Source: Sphingomonas sp. Root241 | GTDB lineage: Bacteria; Pseudomonadota; Alphaproteobacteria; Sphingomonadales; Sphingomonadaceae | Length of the DNA: 64,000 bases | Assembly (NCBI RefSeq): GCF_001428865.1 | Contig: NZ_LMIV01000002.1 | Location: 690,903 to 754,902 of the forward strand | Reading direction: 5' to 3' | Part shown: piece by piece, positions 43,131-52,782 of the stretch | How positions within the stretch are numbered: the first letter of the stretch is position 1 | Layout of the letters: every line of letters starts with the position of its first letter | The notes under the pieces: model-generated | Told to the model about the DNA's origin: nothing | Database searches by the model: none | The model's input: only the letters and a program-made list of their open reading frames with translations | Program-made: the position numbers and the translations under genes

Positions 43131-43994
43131 CTATCGCTTCTGCCAGACCCGCACGTAATCGACTTCCATCTTCGACGGGAAGGCTGCGTCGTCGATTCCC
43201 TTCTGCCCGCCCCAGCCGCCGACGGCGACGTTGAGGATCAGATATTGTGGGCTGGCGAAGGGCCAGGTCGCGGGATCGCCCTTGTGGTCGTTGTCGAAGC
43301 GCATGTGCGCATGGCCATCGATCCCGATCAGGATGCGGTCCTCGTTCCAGTCGAGCTGGTAATTGTGGAACGCAGTGCACGCGTCGGGCACCGTCGCGTC
43401 CGCGCCCTTCTGGGTCTTGGCGACATGGTTATAGGCCTTGGTATGGACAGTGGCGTGGACGCGGCCGGGGTCCCAGCCGACATGCTCCATGATGTCGATC
43501 TCGCCCATGGCGGGCCAGCCGGCCTTGCCGTCCGACGCCAGCATCCAGATCGCCGGCCAGATCCCGCGCCCGCAGGCGAGCTTCGCGCGGACCTCGATAT
43601 AGCCGTATTTCCAGTCGCCCAGCCCCTTGGTGACGAGCTTGCCCGAGGCAAACTCCTGCCCGCCGAAATCGGGCTTGTCGGCCAGCCGCTCCTTGCGTGC
43701 CTCGAGGATCAGATGCCCGTTCTCGACCCGGACATTCTCCGGGCGGTCGGCGGCATAATATTGGAGCTCTTCATTGTACCAGCCTTCCTTGTTGCGGCTG
43801 GTGTCGTACGCCCATTTCTTCGGATCGGGCGCGCCCGGACGGTCGAATTCGTCGGCCCAGACCTGGGCATAACCCGCCGGAACGCCGAGCGGCGCATCGG
43901 TCTTGGAAGTAGTGGAAGAAGCTGCGGTCTGCGCCGCGGCGGGGAGAGGCAGCAGGGCGGCGAGGGCCGCGAACAGCCCTCGCCCGATCCTCAT
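43131..43994 (-). CDS. Secreted GH16-family beta-glucanase
   Basis: The 287-residue product has a signal peptide (residues 1-21, LLPLPAAA). The GH16 catalytic motif ExDxxE is [10 protein letters not shown], with nucleophile Glu165, Asp167 and acid/base Glu170. WADEFDRPG and [10 protein letters not shown] upstream, and DYVRVWQ at the C-terminus, are typical of laminarinase-like GH16 enzymes that cleave beta-1,3 or mixed-linkage glucans. Its ATG overlaps the stop codon of infC (ATGA), so it can be translated by ribosomes finishing IF-3. Such a pairing is unexpected for an extracellular enzyme. Confidence 0.93.
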   Translation of the reverse strand: MRIGRGLFAALAALLPLPAAAQTAASSTTSKTDAPLGVPAGYAQVWADEFDRPGAPDPKKWAYDTSRNKEGWYNEELQYYAADRPENVRVENGHLILEARKERLADKPDFGGQEFASGKLVTKGLGDWKYGYIEVRAKLACGRGIWPAIWMLASDGKAGWPAMGEIDIMEHVGWDPGRVHATVHTKAYNHVAKTQKGADATVPDACTAFHNYQLDWNEDRILIGIDGHAHMRFDNDHKGDPATWPFASPQYLILNVAVGGWGGQKGIDDAAFPSKMEVDYVRVWQKR

Positions 43995-44536
43995 TTGGGC
44001 GAGATGACCATCAGCATCTGACGGCCCTCCATGCGCGGGTAGCTCTCGATCTTGGCGATTTCCGCCGTATCGTCCTGCACGCGCTTGAGCAGGATCATGC
44101 CGAGCTGACCATGCGAAAGCTCGCGGCCGCGGAAGCGCAGGGTGATCTTCACCTTGTCGCCTTCGCCGAGGAATTTGTGGATCGCCTTCATCTTCGTATC
44201 ATAATCATGATCGTCGATGTTCGGACGCATCTTGATCTCCTTGATCTCCTGCGTCTTCTGGGTCTTCCGCGCCTGGTTGGCCTTTTTCTGGGCCTCGTAC
44301 TTGAACTTGCCGACGTCGAGGAACTTGGCGACGGGGGGATCGGCGTTGGGCGACACTTCGACAAGGTCGAGCCCGACCGATTGGGCCTGCTCCATCGCCT
44401 CGCGCGTGAACATCACGCCGAGATTCTCGCCCTCATGATCGATCACCCGCACCTTGGGCGATTGAATGAATTCATTGAAGCGCGGGCCGTTCATCGGCGG
44501 CGGTGCCAGAGGGCGCCGGGATTGGGGAGGACGGAT
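43991..44536 (-). CDS. infC: Translation initiation factor IF-3, probable ATC start codon
   Basis: The 181-residue factor binds the 30S subunit and checks start codons. [40 protein letters not shown] and the C-terminal [19 protein letters not shown] are diagnostic. The likely start is ATC at 44536, seven bases after AGGAGA and giving IRPPQSRR at the N-terminus. infC genes typically use rare codons such as ATT or ATC for autoregulation, because IF-3 itself rejects them. An ATG 14 codons downstream (44494) is the alternative, but it lacks a ribosome site. The stop overlaps the GH16 start. Confidence 0.95.
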   Translation of the reverse strand: MRPPQSRRPLAPPPMNGPRFNEFIQSPKVRVIDHEGENLGVMFTREAMEQAQSVGLDLVEVSPNADPPVAKFLDVGKFKYEAQKKANQARKTQKTQEIKEIKMRPNIDDHDYDTKMKAIHKFLGEGDKVKITLRFRGRELSHGQLGMILLKRVQDDTAEIAKIESYPRMEGRQMLMVISPK

Positions 44537-44579
44537 AGGTATTTCTCCTGGGAATCGTTGGTTCAGCGTGGCGATATAG

Positions 44580-45050
44580 TCATTGACCCGAAGATTTGGA
44601 AGCCGCGCTTGCGCCACTGTGGCGCAAATGCACCAGTGGATAAGGGCGGCCCTGCGGATCGGTCTCCGAACGGCCCGTGCGGACGAAGCCGCGCGCCTCG
44701 TAAAAGGGCAAAGCATTGCTCGCCTGCTCGCTGGCATCGACGATCGCGCCCGGTGCCAGCGCGAGGGCATGATCGAGCAGCAAGGTGCCGATGCCGCGGC
44801 CATGATAGGCGGGGTCGACGAACAGCGCATCGATCATCGCGCCGTCCATCACGAGGAAGCCGAGCGGTCGATCCCCGGCGTCGACCGCGAGCCACAGTTC
44901 GACGTTCGGCAGGAACTCGTCGGCCACCATCACATCAATCTCGGCGCGGTCCTCCGGCGTGAGGAAGCCGTGCGTGACGTCCACCGCCGTGCGCCAGATC
45001 TCGAGCGCGCGCGGCACGTCTTCCGGCAGCCCCTTGCGGATTTGCATCAT
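44580..45050 (-). CDS. GNAT-family N-acetyltransferase
   Basis: The 156-residue acetyltransferase has the acetyl-CoA binding motif [15 protein letters not shown] and the later [17 protein letters not shown] segment of the GNAT fold. The substrate is unknown; homologues of this form acetylate small molecules or proteins. GGAGGAGAGG precedes two adjacent ATGs at 45050 and 45047, so either can start. It lies 43 bases upstream of infC on the same strand and might share its transcript. Confidence 0.88.
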   Translation of the reverse strand: MMQIRKGLPEDVPRALEIWRTAVDVTHGFLTPEDRAEIDVMVADEFLPNVELWLAVDAGDRPLGFLVMDGAMIDALFVDPAYHGRGIGTLLLDHALALAPGAIVDASEQASNALPFYEARGFVRTGRSETDPQGRPYPLVHLRHSGASAASKSSGQ

Positions 45051-45205
45051 CCTCTCCTCCCTGCTGCGGCGCAGCAACACTTCCTTACACACGCGGCCGA
45101 TTTCTTCCGATACCTCGTATGGCGCCGGATGCGGAGCCTGCCCGATGCGAGGCAGACCCGATCCGGACCGCAGGGGACCGCCACCTAAACCAAGGGGGAG
45201 TCCCA

Positions 45206-46024
45206 ATGAAAAAATGTCTCGCGCTCGCCATCCTGCTCGGTTCGGCCACGCCTGCCTTCGCGCAGGAAGAGGAGCCGCCCAAGGCCGTCACCGTCTCGGG
45301 CAGCGTCGCGCTGGTTTCCGACTATCGCTTCCGCGGGGTCTCGCAGACCGATAAGGAAATGGCGATCCAGGGCGGCCTCACCGTCAACCATGAGAGCGGC
45401 CTCTATGGCGGCGTCTGGGCGTCGAACCTCGCCGGCTGGGGCACGTTCGGCGGCGCCAACATGGAGCTCGACCTCTATGCGGGGTACAAACTCCCGCTCG
45501 GCGACGGCGCCGCGCTCGATGTCGGCCTCACCTGGTACATGTATCCGGGCGGGTTCTCGAACACCGACTTCGCCGAGCCTTATGTGAAGCTGTCGGGCTC
45601 GCTCGGTCCTGTCACTGCGCTGGCGGGCGTGGCTTATGCGCCGAAGCAGGAAGCGCTCGGCAATTTCTCGGCGACGCCTGAGAGCAACGGCCAGTCCGAG
45701 GACAATCTCTATGTCTGGGGCGATCTCTCAGGCGGCGTGAAGGGCACCCCAGTGACGCTCAAGGCACATATCGGCTATTCGAACGGCAACCCGGGACTAG
45801 GGCCGAACGGCACCAGCCTCTCGCCCACCGGCGAATATCTGGACTGGATGCTCGGCGCCGACCTCGCGATCCCCGGCACGCCACTGACGCTGGGTGTCGC
45901 TTATACCGATACCAATATCAGCGAGAGCGAATCGGCCTATCTGCTGCCGAATTTCTCGTCGACCAAGGACGGGTCGAGCATCGCGGGTAGCCAAATCGTG
46001 TTCTCGGTGAGCGCGGCGTTTTGA
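45206..46024 (+). CDS. TorF-family putative outer-membrane porin
   Basis: The 272-residue product has a signal peptide (MKKCLALAILLGSATPAFAQ). The mature part matches the TorF family: SGSVALVSDYRFRGVSQTDK, then NLYGGVWASN-like and MELDLYAGYK strands, and ends with IVFSVSAAF, an outer-membrane barrel signature with terminal Phe. It would form a small pore of unknown selectivity. AGGGGGAG lies upstream of the ATG. It is convergent with thrS, separated by palindromic element copy 2. Confidence 0.9.
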   Translation: MKKCLALAILLGSATPAFAQEEEPPKAVTVSGSVALVSDYRFRGVSQTDKEMAIQGGLTVNHESGLYGGVWASNLAGWGTFGGANMELDLYAGYKLPLGDGAALDVGLTWYMYPGGFSNTDFAEPYVKLSGSLGPVTALAGVAYAPKQEALGNFSATPESNGQSEDNLYVWGDLSGGVKGTPVTLKAHIGYSNGNPGLGPNGTSLSPTGEYLDWMLGADLAIPGTPLTLGVAYTDTNISESESAYLLPNFSSTKDGSSIAGSQIVFSVSAAF

Positions 46025-46028
46025 TTTT

Positions 46029-46184
46029 AACTCCCCTCCCTGCAAGGGCGGGGTCGGGGGGTGGGTGCGACCCCGGCGAAAGCCGGGGGAGCCCATCGAG
46101 CTGCAGTGAATAAAGAAAAGGCCGGGCATCGAGCCCGACCTTTTCTACCCACCCCTGGCCCCTCCCTAAAAGGGAGGGGAAACT
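46029..46184. repeat. Palindromic intergenic element, copy 2 (large inverted repeat)
   Basis: The outer arms AACTCCCCTCCCTGCAAGGG and AGGGAGGGGAAACTC enclose a hairpin, as in copy 1 at 3002-3143. Copy 2 also has a small extra palindrome (CCCCGGCGAAAGCCGGGG) that copy 1 lacks. It lies between the convergent porin and thrS genes. Confidence 0.85.
46115..46145. terminator. Bidirectional hairpin inside palindromic element copy 2
   Basis: GAAAAG pairs with CTTTTC, with GCCGGGC and GCCCGAC inside and ATCGA as the loop. The flanking A- and T-runs allow termination in both directions. Confidence 0.6.
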
Positions 46185-46189
46185 CAGCT

Positions 46190-48205
46190 TCACCGCAGAT
46201 CCGGCGCGGTCGCTTCTTCGACCAGTTTCGCCACCACTTCGTCCAGCGTCAGCATCTGCTGCCCCTGGCTCCCCAGCACGCGCAGCGCGACGGTGCCTTC
46301 CTCGGCCTCGCGCTTGCCGACCACCAGCAGGTTCGGGACCTTGGCCACCGAATGCTCGCGTACCTTGTAGTTGATCTTCTCGTTGCGCAGGTCGGTCTCG
46401 ACGCGGATGCCCGCCGCGCGGAGCTTGTCGGCGACCTGTAGCGCGTAGTCGTCGGCGTCCGACACGATCGTCGCTACCACGGCCTGGGTCGGTGCCAGCC
46501 ACACCGGCAGCTTGCCGGCGAAATGCTCGATCAGGATGCCGATGAAGCGCTCGTACGAGCCGAAGATCGCGCGGTGGAGCATCACCGGGCGATGGCGCTC
46601 GCCATCCTCGCCGACATAAGATGCGTCCAAGCGATCGGGCAGCACCCGGTCCGACTGGAGCGTGCCGACCTGCCAGGTCCGTCCGATCGCATCGGTCAGA
46701 TGCCATTCGAGCTTGGGCGCATAAAAGGCGCCTTCGCCGGGCAGCTCTTCCCAGCCATATTCCTCGGTTGCCAGCCCGGCCCGGACCACGGCGTCGCGCA
46801 GCTCGGTCTCGGCTTTGTCCCACATTTCGTCGGTGCCGAAGCGCTTGTCGGGGCGCAGCGCCAGCTTGATCGCATAGGTGAAGCCGAAGTCGCGATAGAT
46901 GCGATCGGCAAGCTCGCAGAATGCGCGCACCTCGTCGACGATCTGGTCCTCGCGGCAGAAGATATGCGCGTCGTCCTGGGTGAACTGGCGGACGCGCATC
47001 AGCCCGTGCAGCGCGCCGTGCGGCTCGTTACGGTGGCAGCAGCCATTCTCGTACAGGCGCAGCGGCAGGTCGCGGTACGATTTGATCCCCTGGCGGAAGA
47101 TCAGCACGTGCGCCGGGCAGTTCATCGGCTTCAATGCCATCCACTGCGCGTCGTTCGAGACGATGGGCCCGTCGTCCTCGGTGTTGGGCACCTCGTCGGG
47201 GATGACGAACATGTTCTCGCGATATTTGCCCCAGTGGCCGGACTGCTCCCATTGGCGCGCGTCCATCACCTGCGGGGTCTTCACTTCGCGATAGCCCGCC
47301 GCGTCGATCGCGCGGCGCATATAGGCCTCGAGCTCGCGCCAGATGGTGAAGCCCTGCGGGTGCCAGAACACCGATCCATGCGCTTCGGCCTGCAAGTGGA
47401 ACAGGTCCATCTCCTGGCCGAGCTTGCGATGGTCGCGCTTGGCGGCTTCCTCGAGCCGCATCAGATGCTCGTCGAGCTGCTTCTTGTTGAGCCAGCCGGT
47501 GCCGTAGATGCGCGAGAGCATCGCGTTCTTCTGGTCGCCGCGCCAATAGGCGCCCGAGACGCGCGTCAGCTTGAACGCATTGGGATCGACCTTGCCGGTG
47601 GAGGCCAAATGCGGCCCGCGGCACATGTCGAGCCACGAATCCTCGCTGTTGCCGGCGCGATAGACGGTCAGATCCTCGCCTTCGGGAAGCTCCTGTGCCC
47701 ATTCGGCCTTGAAGGTCTCGCCCTGCGCGGTCCAGCGCGCGATCAGGTCGGCGCGCGACCAGACTTCGCGGATCAGCGGCGCGTCCGCGGCGATGATCCT
47801 GCGCATCTCGGCTTCGATTGCCGGCAGATCCTCTTCGGTGAACGGCCGGTCCTTCGGCGCGAAGTCGTAATAGAAGCCGTCGTCGGTCGAGGGGCCGAAA
47901 GTGATCTGCGTGCCCGGGAAGAGGTTCTGCACCGCTTCCGCCAGGATGTGCGCATAATCGTGGCGCACCAGTTCGAGCGCGTCCTTCTCGTCACGTGAAG
48001 TGACCAGAGCGAGCTGCGAATCGCCTTCGAACGGGCGGCCGATATCGCGCAATTCGCCGTCGACGCGCGCGGCGAGCGCGGCCTTGGCGAGCCCCGGACC
48101 GATCGCCGCGGCGATGTCCGCCGGGGTAGTCCCCGGGGCTACCTCGCGGACGGAACCGTCGGGCAGCGTGATACGGAACATCTCGGACACGGGATTGGCT
48201 TTCAT
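46190..48205 (-). CDS. thrS: Threonyl-tRNA synthetase
   Basis: The 671-residue class II synthetase charges tRNA-Thr. Domains in order: TGS ([20 protein letters not shown]), the second additional editing domain with [16 protein letters not shown], the catalytic domain with [29 protein letters not shown] and [15 protein letters not shown], and the anticodon-binding domain ([19 protein letters not shown], then [11 protein letters not shown]). The start could be ATG 48205 or ATG 48181 (MFRITLPDG); neither has a clear ribosome site. No T-box leader was seen. Confidence 0.97.
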   Translation of the reverse strand: MKANPVSEMFRITLPDGSVREVAPGTTPADIAAAIGPGLAKAALAARVDGELRDIGRPFEGDSQLALVTSRDEKDALELVRHDYAHILAEAVQNLFPGTQITFGPSTDDGFYYDFAPKDRPFTEEDLPAIEAEMRRIIAADAPLIREVWSRADLIARWTAQGETFKAEWAQELPEGEDLTVYRAGNSEDSWLDMCRGPHLASTGKVDPNAFKLTRVSGAYWRGDQKNAMLSRIYGTGWLNKKQLDEHLMRLEEAAKRDHRKLGQEMDLFHLQAEAHGSVFWHPQGFTIWRELEAYMRRAIDAAGYREVKTPQVMDARQWEQSGHWGKYRENMFVIPDEVPNTEDDGPIVSNDAQWMALKPMNCPAHVLIFRQGIKSYRDLPLRLYENGCCHRNEPHGALHGLMRVRQFTQDDAHIFCREDQIVDEVRAFCELADRIYRDFGFTYAIKLALRPDKRFGTDEMWDKAETELRDAVVRAGLATEEYGWEELPGEGAFYAPKLEWHLTDAIGRTWQVGTLQSDRVLPDRLDASYVGEDGERHRPVMLHRAIFGSYERFIGILIEHFAGKLPVWLAPTQAVVATIVSDADDYALQVADKLRAAGIRVETDLRNEKINYKVREHSVAKVPNLLVVGKREAEEGTVALRVLGSQGQQMLTLDEVVAKLVEEATAPDLR

Positions 48206-48338
48206 TGGAGGTCGTTCGGAAGCGCGGCTTATGCCCGCGCAGGCGCGATATAGGCAAGGCGCGCGCCAACAGCAAAAAACGGCAATAGTCTGATGATTGG
48301 ACTTGCGCCCGGCGCTCCGATCAGGTTCAGGACATCGG

Positions 48339-49379
48339 ATGCTGAACCAGATCATGAACCGGCGCGACCTGATCGCAGGCGGCGCAGCACTCTCGATCGC
48401 CGCCACGGTGCCCGGCGTCGCGCAGGCCAAGGAGGCGAAGATCACCAATCCCCTGATCCTCCAGCGCGCCGATCCGCAGATCCTGCGCCACGGTGACTGG
48501 TTCTACTTCACCGGCTCGGTCCCCGAATATGACCGCATCGTGCTGCGCCGCGCCAGGACGATCGCGGGTCTGAAGGATGCCCCCGAGACGGTGCTCTGGC
48601 GCCGCCCCGCGAGCGGCAGGATGGCGGGCTATATCTGGGCGCCCGAGATCCACCATTTCGACGGCGCCTGGCACGTCTATTTCGCCGCAGGCAATGGCGA
48701 CGACAAGTTCCACATCCGCACTTATGTGCTGAAGGGCCAAAGCGAGAATCCGCTGACTGCCGACTGGTCGCTGCTCGGGCAGTTCGAGACGCCCTGGGAC
48801 ACCTTCACGCTCGACAGCACGATCTTCGAGCACAAGGGCGTCCGCTATATCTGCTGGGCGCAGCGCGAGCCGGGAATCGAGACCAACTCCAACCTCTATC
48901 TCGCGCCGCTGAAGACTCCGACCACGCTCGCGGCGGCGCCCGCGCGGCTGACCGTGCCGACGCTCGACTGGGAAGTGCGGGGCTTCAAGGTCGCCGAGGG
49001 GCCGGCTATCCTCGCGCGGAACGGCAGGCTGTTCCTCACCTATTCGGCGAGCGCGACCGATGCGCGCTATTGCATGGGGATGCTCACGGCCGATGCGGAG
49101 GCGGATATCATGAACCCCGCGTCGTGGACCAAGTCACCGGCGCCGGTGTTCGCGACATCCGAGGCGAACAAGGTCTATGGCCCCGGCCACAACAGCTTCG
49201 TCGTCGACGAGCATGGCCGCGACCTGCTGGTCTATCACGGCCGCGACTATCGCGAGATCAAGGGCGATCCGCTGTTCGATCCGAACCGCCATGCACGGGT
49301 GCAACCGATCCACTATCGGGCGGATGGGACGCCCGATTTCGGCGTGCCGGTGGCGAACGGGCGATTGAATAGTCGTTAA
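48339..49379 (+). CDS. GH43-family glycosidase (arabinosidase/xylosidase type), Tat-exported
   Basis: The 346-residue product has a twin-arginine signal ([20 protein letters not shown]). The five-bladed propeller residues of GH43 are visible: the general base Asp45 in [10 protein letters not shown], the pKa modulator Asp in [12 protein letters not shown], and the acid Glu in [39 protein letters not shown] is highly typical. It would remove arabinose or xylose from plant polysaccharides such as arabinan. AGGA lies six bases before the ATG at 48339; an ATG at 48354 (MNRRDL) is an alternative. Its stop overlaps the facing WGR-like gene. Confidence 0.9.
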   Translation: MLNQIMNRRDLIAGGAALSIAATVPGVAQAKEAKITNPLILQRADPQILRHGDWFYFTGSVPEYDRIVLRRARTIAGLKDAPETVLWRRPASGRMAGYIWAPEIHHFDGAWHVYFAAGNGDDKFHIRTYVLKGQSENPLTADWSLLGQFETPWDTFTLDSTIFEHKGVRYICWAQREPGIETNSNLYLAPLKTPTTLAAAPARLTVPTLDWEVRGFKVAEGPAILARNGRLFLTYSASATDARYCMGMLTADAEADIMNPASWTKSPAPVFATSEANKVYGPGHNSFVVDEHGRDLLVYHGRDYREIKGDPLFDPNRHARVQPIHYRADGTPDFGVPVANGRLNSR

Positions 49380-49861
49380 GCGAAATGTCGTTCATCGTAG
49401 ATGCGTGAATAGTCGCCGAATTCGGTTCCAGCGAGGTCTGCCTCGATCGCTTGTTTCGCCAGCGCAAAATCGACCACGAAGTTGCAGACTTCCATCGTGC
49501 CGCTGCCAATGCTGCCACCGTCGCATATTCCCAACCCGGTCCAACCGAGAAGTTCGTTCATGCGCGCCTCAAGTTCATGCCGCTTGTCCAGATCTGCAGG
49601 CGATCCCATTCCTTCCACTGCATATTCGATCATTAGGACAGCATGCTCTTCGGGCGAGATCGGCGCAAAGCCATCCGCGACGAGACGATCGATCTCCTTC
49701 TGGATGATGTTCGTTGCCTTACGCAGGAAGCTGGATCGTATAGTTTTATCGGTGCCCCGTGTTCCCAAGGCGCCCCAATGGACGATATGCTCGCCATGCT
49801 CTTGCTCCCACGTCTCCCAATATTCTGCGCTATCGGGCGTAAGACGGTAGAGCTTCAGCAT
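49376..49861 (-). CDS. Hypothetical protein with WGR-like N-terminus
   Basis: The 161-residue protein starts with LYRLTPDSAEYWETWEQEHG and HIVHWGALGTRGTD, which resembles a WGR-type domain (WG at the tip of a beta sheet). The rest is mainly helical, with one Cys in GLGICDGG and one in MEVCNF. No function is known. Codon use is visibly less GC-rich than in its neighbours, hinting at acquisition. Its stop codon overlaps that of the convergent GH43 gene. GAGGTG precedes the ATG. Confidence 0.72.
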   Translation of the reverse strand: MLKLYRLTPDSAEYWETWEQEHGEHIVHWGALGTRGTDKTIRSSFLRKATNIIQKEIDRLVADGFAPISPEEHAVLMIEYAVEGMGSPADLDKRHELEARMNELLGWTGLGICDGGSIGSGTMEVCNFVVDFALAKQAIEADLAGTEFGDYSRIYDERHFA

Positions 49862-49889
49862 TCCAGCACCTCAAAATGACGAAAAATAT

Positions 49890-50708
49890 TTACGCCAGCC
49901 CGAACGGCACCACGCGATTAAGTTCGATATGGCCGATTTCGGCGCGGCCCAAATACGGGACCTTCATGTCGCGGCACCAGCGGGTGATGATCTGCTCGAT
50001 CGTCTCGCCAAAGTCGTTGCCGTTGTCGACCACCGAGCTGACCGCGCCGAGCCGCACGCCGGCGATGCCCTTGAGCTGGGTGGCGTGCGCCATCTGGAAC
50101 AGCATCCGGTCGATCCGGTAGAGCGGCTCGTCGACTTCCTCGATCATCAGCACGTGATCCGTGAGATCGGGCATCCATTTGGTGCCGATCATCGTCGTCA
50201 GGATGGCGAGGTTGAACGCCGCGGCCGGGCGTCCGTCGGCAAGGCTCGGCTCGAGCGCGCGGCGGTCCTTGTCGATCAGCCAGCCCAATGCCCAGCCCGC
50301 GGCCTCGCCGGTGTCGTTCTTGCCGATGCTGCTCGCCATCGAGGCATGCACCGAGCGCCCGATCCGCCGCGCATAAAGCGCACCGAGCAGGAACCCCATG
50401 TCGGAGAAGCCCATATAGGTCTTGCGCCCCGCGGCGGCGCCCAGCTGGGGCATCACCATGTCGAGAATGCGGTTCGAGCCATAGCCGCCGCGCGCGAACC
50501 AGATCGCGTCGAAGGCGGGATCGTTGGCATATTCCAGAAACGCCGCGGCGCGCTGCTCGTCGGTGCCCGCGAAATGGCCGGCTTCGTAATAGCATTGCTC
50601 GTGAAACACGATGTCGTGGCCGGGATAAGTGAGCGCCATGAACGCCGCCATCCGCAGCGAGCTTTCGCGCGTGACGGGTCTTGCCGGTGCTACCACTCCG
50701 ATGCGCAT
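49890..50708 (-). CDS. LD-carboxypeptidase (LdcA/MccF-like, peptidase S66)
   Basis: The 272-residue cytoplasmic serine peptidase cuts the L,D bond between diaminopimelate and D-Ala in recycled tetrapeptides. RGGYGSNRIL (residues 73-82) and GFSDMGFLLGA with nucleophile Ser102 are the S66 signatures; LMIEEVDEPLYRIDRML supplies the Glu of the triad. The ATG at 50708 gives the standard MRIGVVAPA start. It is divergent from the Mur ligase gene, and the two fit consecutive steps of peptidoglycan recycling. Confidence 0.9.
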   Translation of the reverse strand: MRIGVVAPARPVTRESSLRMAAFMALTYPGHDIVFHEQCYYEAGHFAGTDEQRAAAFLEYANDPAFDAIWFARGGYGSNRILDMVMPQLGAAAGRKTYMGFSDMGFLLGALYARRIGRSVHASMASSIGKNDTGEAAGWALGWLIDKDRRALEPSLADGRPAAAFNLAILTTMIGTKWMPDLTDHVLMIEEVDEPLYRIDRMLFQMAHATQLKGIAGVRLGAVSSVVDNGNDFGETIEQIITRWCRDMKVPYLGRAEIGHIELNRVVPFGLA

Positions 50709-50722
50709 GCGCTTGCCAATTC

Positions 50723-50813
50723 CCGTTCGCCCTGAGCTTGTCGAAGGGCCGTCCTGCTTCTCGGCTCGCAGGTAGAAGACAAAACGGTGCTTCGACAAGC
50801 TCAGCACGAACGG
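50723..50813. repeat. Inverted-repeat element (GAGCTTGTCGAAG family), copy 2
   Basis: The left arm CCGTTCGCCCTGAGCTTGTC matches the right arm of copy 1 at 33814-33905, and the right arm GTGCTTCGACAAGCTCAGCA matches its left arm, so this copy is inverted relative to the first. It fills the intergenic region between the divergent LD-carboxypeptidase and Mur ligase genes. Confidence 0.85.
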
Positions 50814-50866
50814 AAGGAGATGTGCGGCCTTGCCCTCGCGTTGGGGATTGCCGATAGCGCGAGCCC

Positions 50867-52267
50867 ATGCAGCACGGCAAATCTTACTTCTTCGTCGGCA
50901 TCGGCGGTTCGGGAATGATGCCTCTCGCGATGATCCTGGCGGGGCAGGGCGCCACCGTCGCCGGATCGGACCGCAGCCTCGATGCGGGGCGGCTGCCCGC
51001 CAAGTTCGACGATCTCGCGCGCCGCGGAGTCGCATTGTTTCCGCAGGACGGCAGCGGGATCACCTCGCCCGACCAGATCGTCGTCGCCTCCGCGGCGATC
51101 GAGGCGAGCGTGCCCGATATGGTCCGCGCCGCCGAGCTCGGCAATGCTCGGATGACGCGCGCGGAGCTGAACGCGCAGTTGTTCAACGCCGCGCCGCAGT
51201 CGATCGGCGTGGCGGGGACCAGCGGCAAATCGACCGTCACCGGCATGATCGGATGGATCCTCCACGCCTGCGGGCGCGATCCGACGGTGATGAACGGCGC
51301 GGTGATGAAGAACTTCGTCTCCCACCAAGCGCCCTTTGCGAGTGCGCTCGTGGGCGCGGGCGAAACTTATGTCAGCGAAGTCGACGAGAGCGACGGCTCG
51401 ATCGCGCTCTATTGGCCCAAAGTCGCGGTGCTCAACAATGTCAGCCTCGACCACATGCCGATGGAGAAGCTAATCGAATTGTTCGGCGCCTTCATCGCCA
51501 AGGCGGGCAAGGCCGTAGTCAACCTCGACAATGGAGAAGGCGCGGCGCTGGCGATGACGCAGCCTGCCGACCGGCTGATCAGCTTCGCGATCGAAGGCGA
51601 GGCCGATCTGGTCGCACGCAACATCGAGCAACAGCGTTTCGGTGTCGCATTCGATCTACACGCACGCGACGAGACGCCGGTTCGCGTGACGCTGCAGGTG
51701 CCCGGCCGCCACAATGTCTCGAACGCATTGGCCGCACTCGGCGCGGCGCGGGCGGCGGGCGTGCCACTCGACGAAGCGGTTCGTGCGATCGCTGGTTTCG
51801 CCGGGCTCAAGCGGCGCTTCGAACTGGTCGGCGAGGCCGGCGGTGTCGCGGTGATCGACGATTTCGGGCACAACCCGGATAAGATCGCCGCCACGCTCGA
51901 CACGCTCCATGCCTTTCCCGGCCGCCTGCTGCTGCTGTTCCAGCCGCACGGCTATGGCCCGCTCAAGGTGATGCGCAGCGAACTGGTGGCGATGTTCGCC
52001 GAAAAGCTGGCGGTGGACGACCTGCTGATTCTGCCCGATCCGGTCTATCAGGGCGGCACGGTGAAGCGCGAAGTCACCAGCGCGGACATCGTCGCCGATG
52101 TTGCCGCGGGTGGGAGACAGGCGCTTCACATCCCGGAACGCGATGCCGCCGCGGCGCATCTCGCGGCGCAGGCCCGGTCGGGCGACCGAATAGTCGTAAT
52201 GGGGGCGCGTGACGACACGCTCAGCCTCCTCGCGCAATCGATGCTGGATGCGCTCCACCGCGGCTAG
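50867..52267 (+). CDS. Mur ligase family protein, probable muropeptide ligase (Mpl-like)
   Basis: The 466-residue cytoplasmic enzyme has the three Mur ligase domains. The N-terminal GIGGSGMMPLAMILAGQG is of MurC/Mpl type, the P-loop is GTSGKST (residues 117-123, instead of GTHGKTT), and the C-terminal region has IDDFGHNPDKIAATLDTLHA, the Mur tail motif with DDFGHNP. Mpl attaches recycled L-Ala-D-Glu-DAP tripeptide to UDP-MurNAc; a neighbouring LdcA produces this tripeptide, favouring Mpl over MurC. Both the Thr and His changes in the P-loop are unusual, so the exact substrate is uncertain. Confidence 0.83.
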   Translation: MQHGKSYFFVGIGGSGMMPLAMILAGQGATVAGSDRSLDAGRLPAKFDDLARRGVALFPQDGSGITSPDQIVVASAAIEASVPDMVRAAELGNARMTRAELNAQLFNAAPQSIGVAGTSGKSTVTGMIGWILHACGRDPTVMNGAVMKNFVSHQAPFASALVGAGETYVSEVDESDGSIALYWPKVAVLNNVSLDHMPMEKLIELFGAFIAKAGKAVVNLDNGEGAALAMTQPADRLISFAIEGEADLVARNIEQQRFGVAFDLHARDETPVRVTLQVPGRHNVSNALAALGAARAAGVPLDEAVRAIAGFAGLKRRFELVGEAGGVAVIDDFGHNPDKIAATLDTLHAFPGRLLLLFQPHGYGPLKVMRSELVAMFAEKLAVDDLLILPDPVYQGGTVKREVTSADIVADVAAGGRQALHIPERDAAAAHLAAQARSGDRIVVMGARDDTLSLLAQSMLDALHRG

Positions 52268-52608
52268 TTCGCGGTTGACTGGGTATCCGGGTGTCGGGGA
52301 TGCTCCAGCCGCGCCCGCCTGATCCGCAATCCGATGAACAATATGGTCGGCCAGAACACGGTGTTGAGCACGTCGCTCGTCGTATCGGGCATCCATTGGC
52401 CGTGGTTCACGCGGTCCATTATCTCGTTGGCGAACTCGGCGAGATAGACTGCGAGCAAGGGCCAAGGCGTCGCCAGCGAACGGCCGGACACTACTCTCAC
52501 GAACAGCAGGACCGCCATCCCCGCGTGAATGTGAAGGACAGTATCGGGCGCGCCGGTGCCGTCGCCAACCCATTGGATCAGGCGACCATATAGCTCGATT
52601 GGATTCAT
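52264..52608 (-). CDS. Small hypothetical membrane protein
   Basis: The 114-residue protein has two to three hydrophobic segments (LHIHAGMAVLLFVRVVSG, TPWPLLAVYLAEFANEIMDR and DVLNTVFWPTILFIGLRI) and a charged tail. His, Asp and Glu residues inside the membrane parts are notable (VLHIHAG, EIMDR). I do not recognise the family. Its stop overlaps that of the Mur ligase gene on the other strand by four bases. Confidence 0.7.
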   Translation of the reverse strand: MNPIELYGRLIQWVGDGTGAPDTVLHIHAGMAVLLFVRVVSGRSLATPWPLLAVYLAEFANEIMDRVNHGQWMPDTTSDVLNTVFWPTILFIGLRIRRARLEHPRHPDTQSTAN

Positions 52609-52659
52609 GCATGCGCCCTAACGCGCATTCCCCCGCGCCGCCATCGCCGTACCGGATCG

Positions 52660-52782
52660 CTAGTCGGTGGAGTCGCGCGCGCGGCGCTCGCGCTTCATCC
52701 GGCGGGCATATTTTGCTTCGTGGGTGTTGCGCCTGACGAAGACGATCAGCCCGACTGCCGCCAGCGCCATCAGCGTGAGCAA
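52660..52782 (-). CDS. Possible very small membrane protein
   Basis: A frame ending in TAG codes for one hydrophobic helix (LLTLMALAAVGLIVFVRR) and a highly basic tail (KYARRMKRERRARDSTD). The composition looks like a genuine small membrane protein. It has no ATG or GTG at a good place: TTG at 52782 is used here, but the frame is open to about 52820 and an ATC start is possible. The rest of the 52609-53045 gap holds the promoter described next; 52823-52960 shows nothing recognisable. Confidence 0.4.
   Translation of the reverse strand: MLTLMALAAVGLIVFVRRNTHEAKYARRMKRERRARDSTD

Noticed and set aside
48206..48338. A T-box or attenuator before thrS
   Set aside because: No specifier loop or T-box sequence was seen in the short gap, and such leaders are rare in Alphaproteobacteria.
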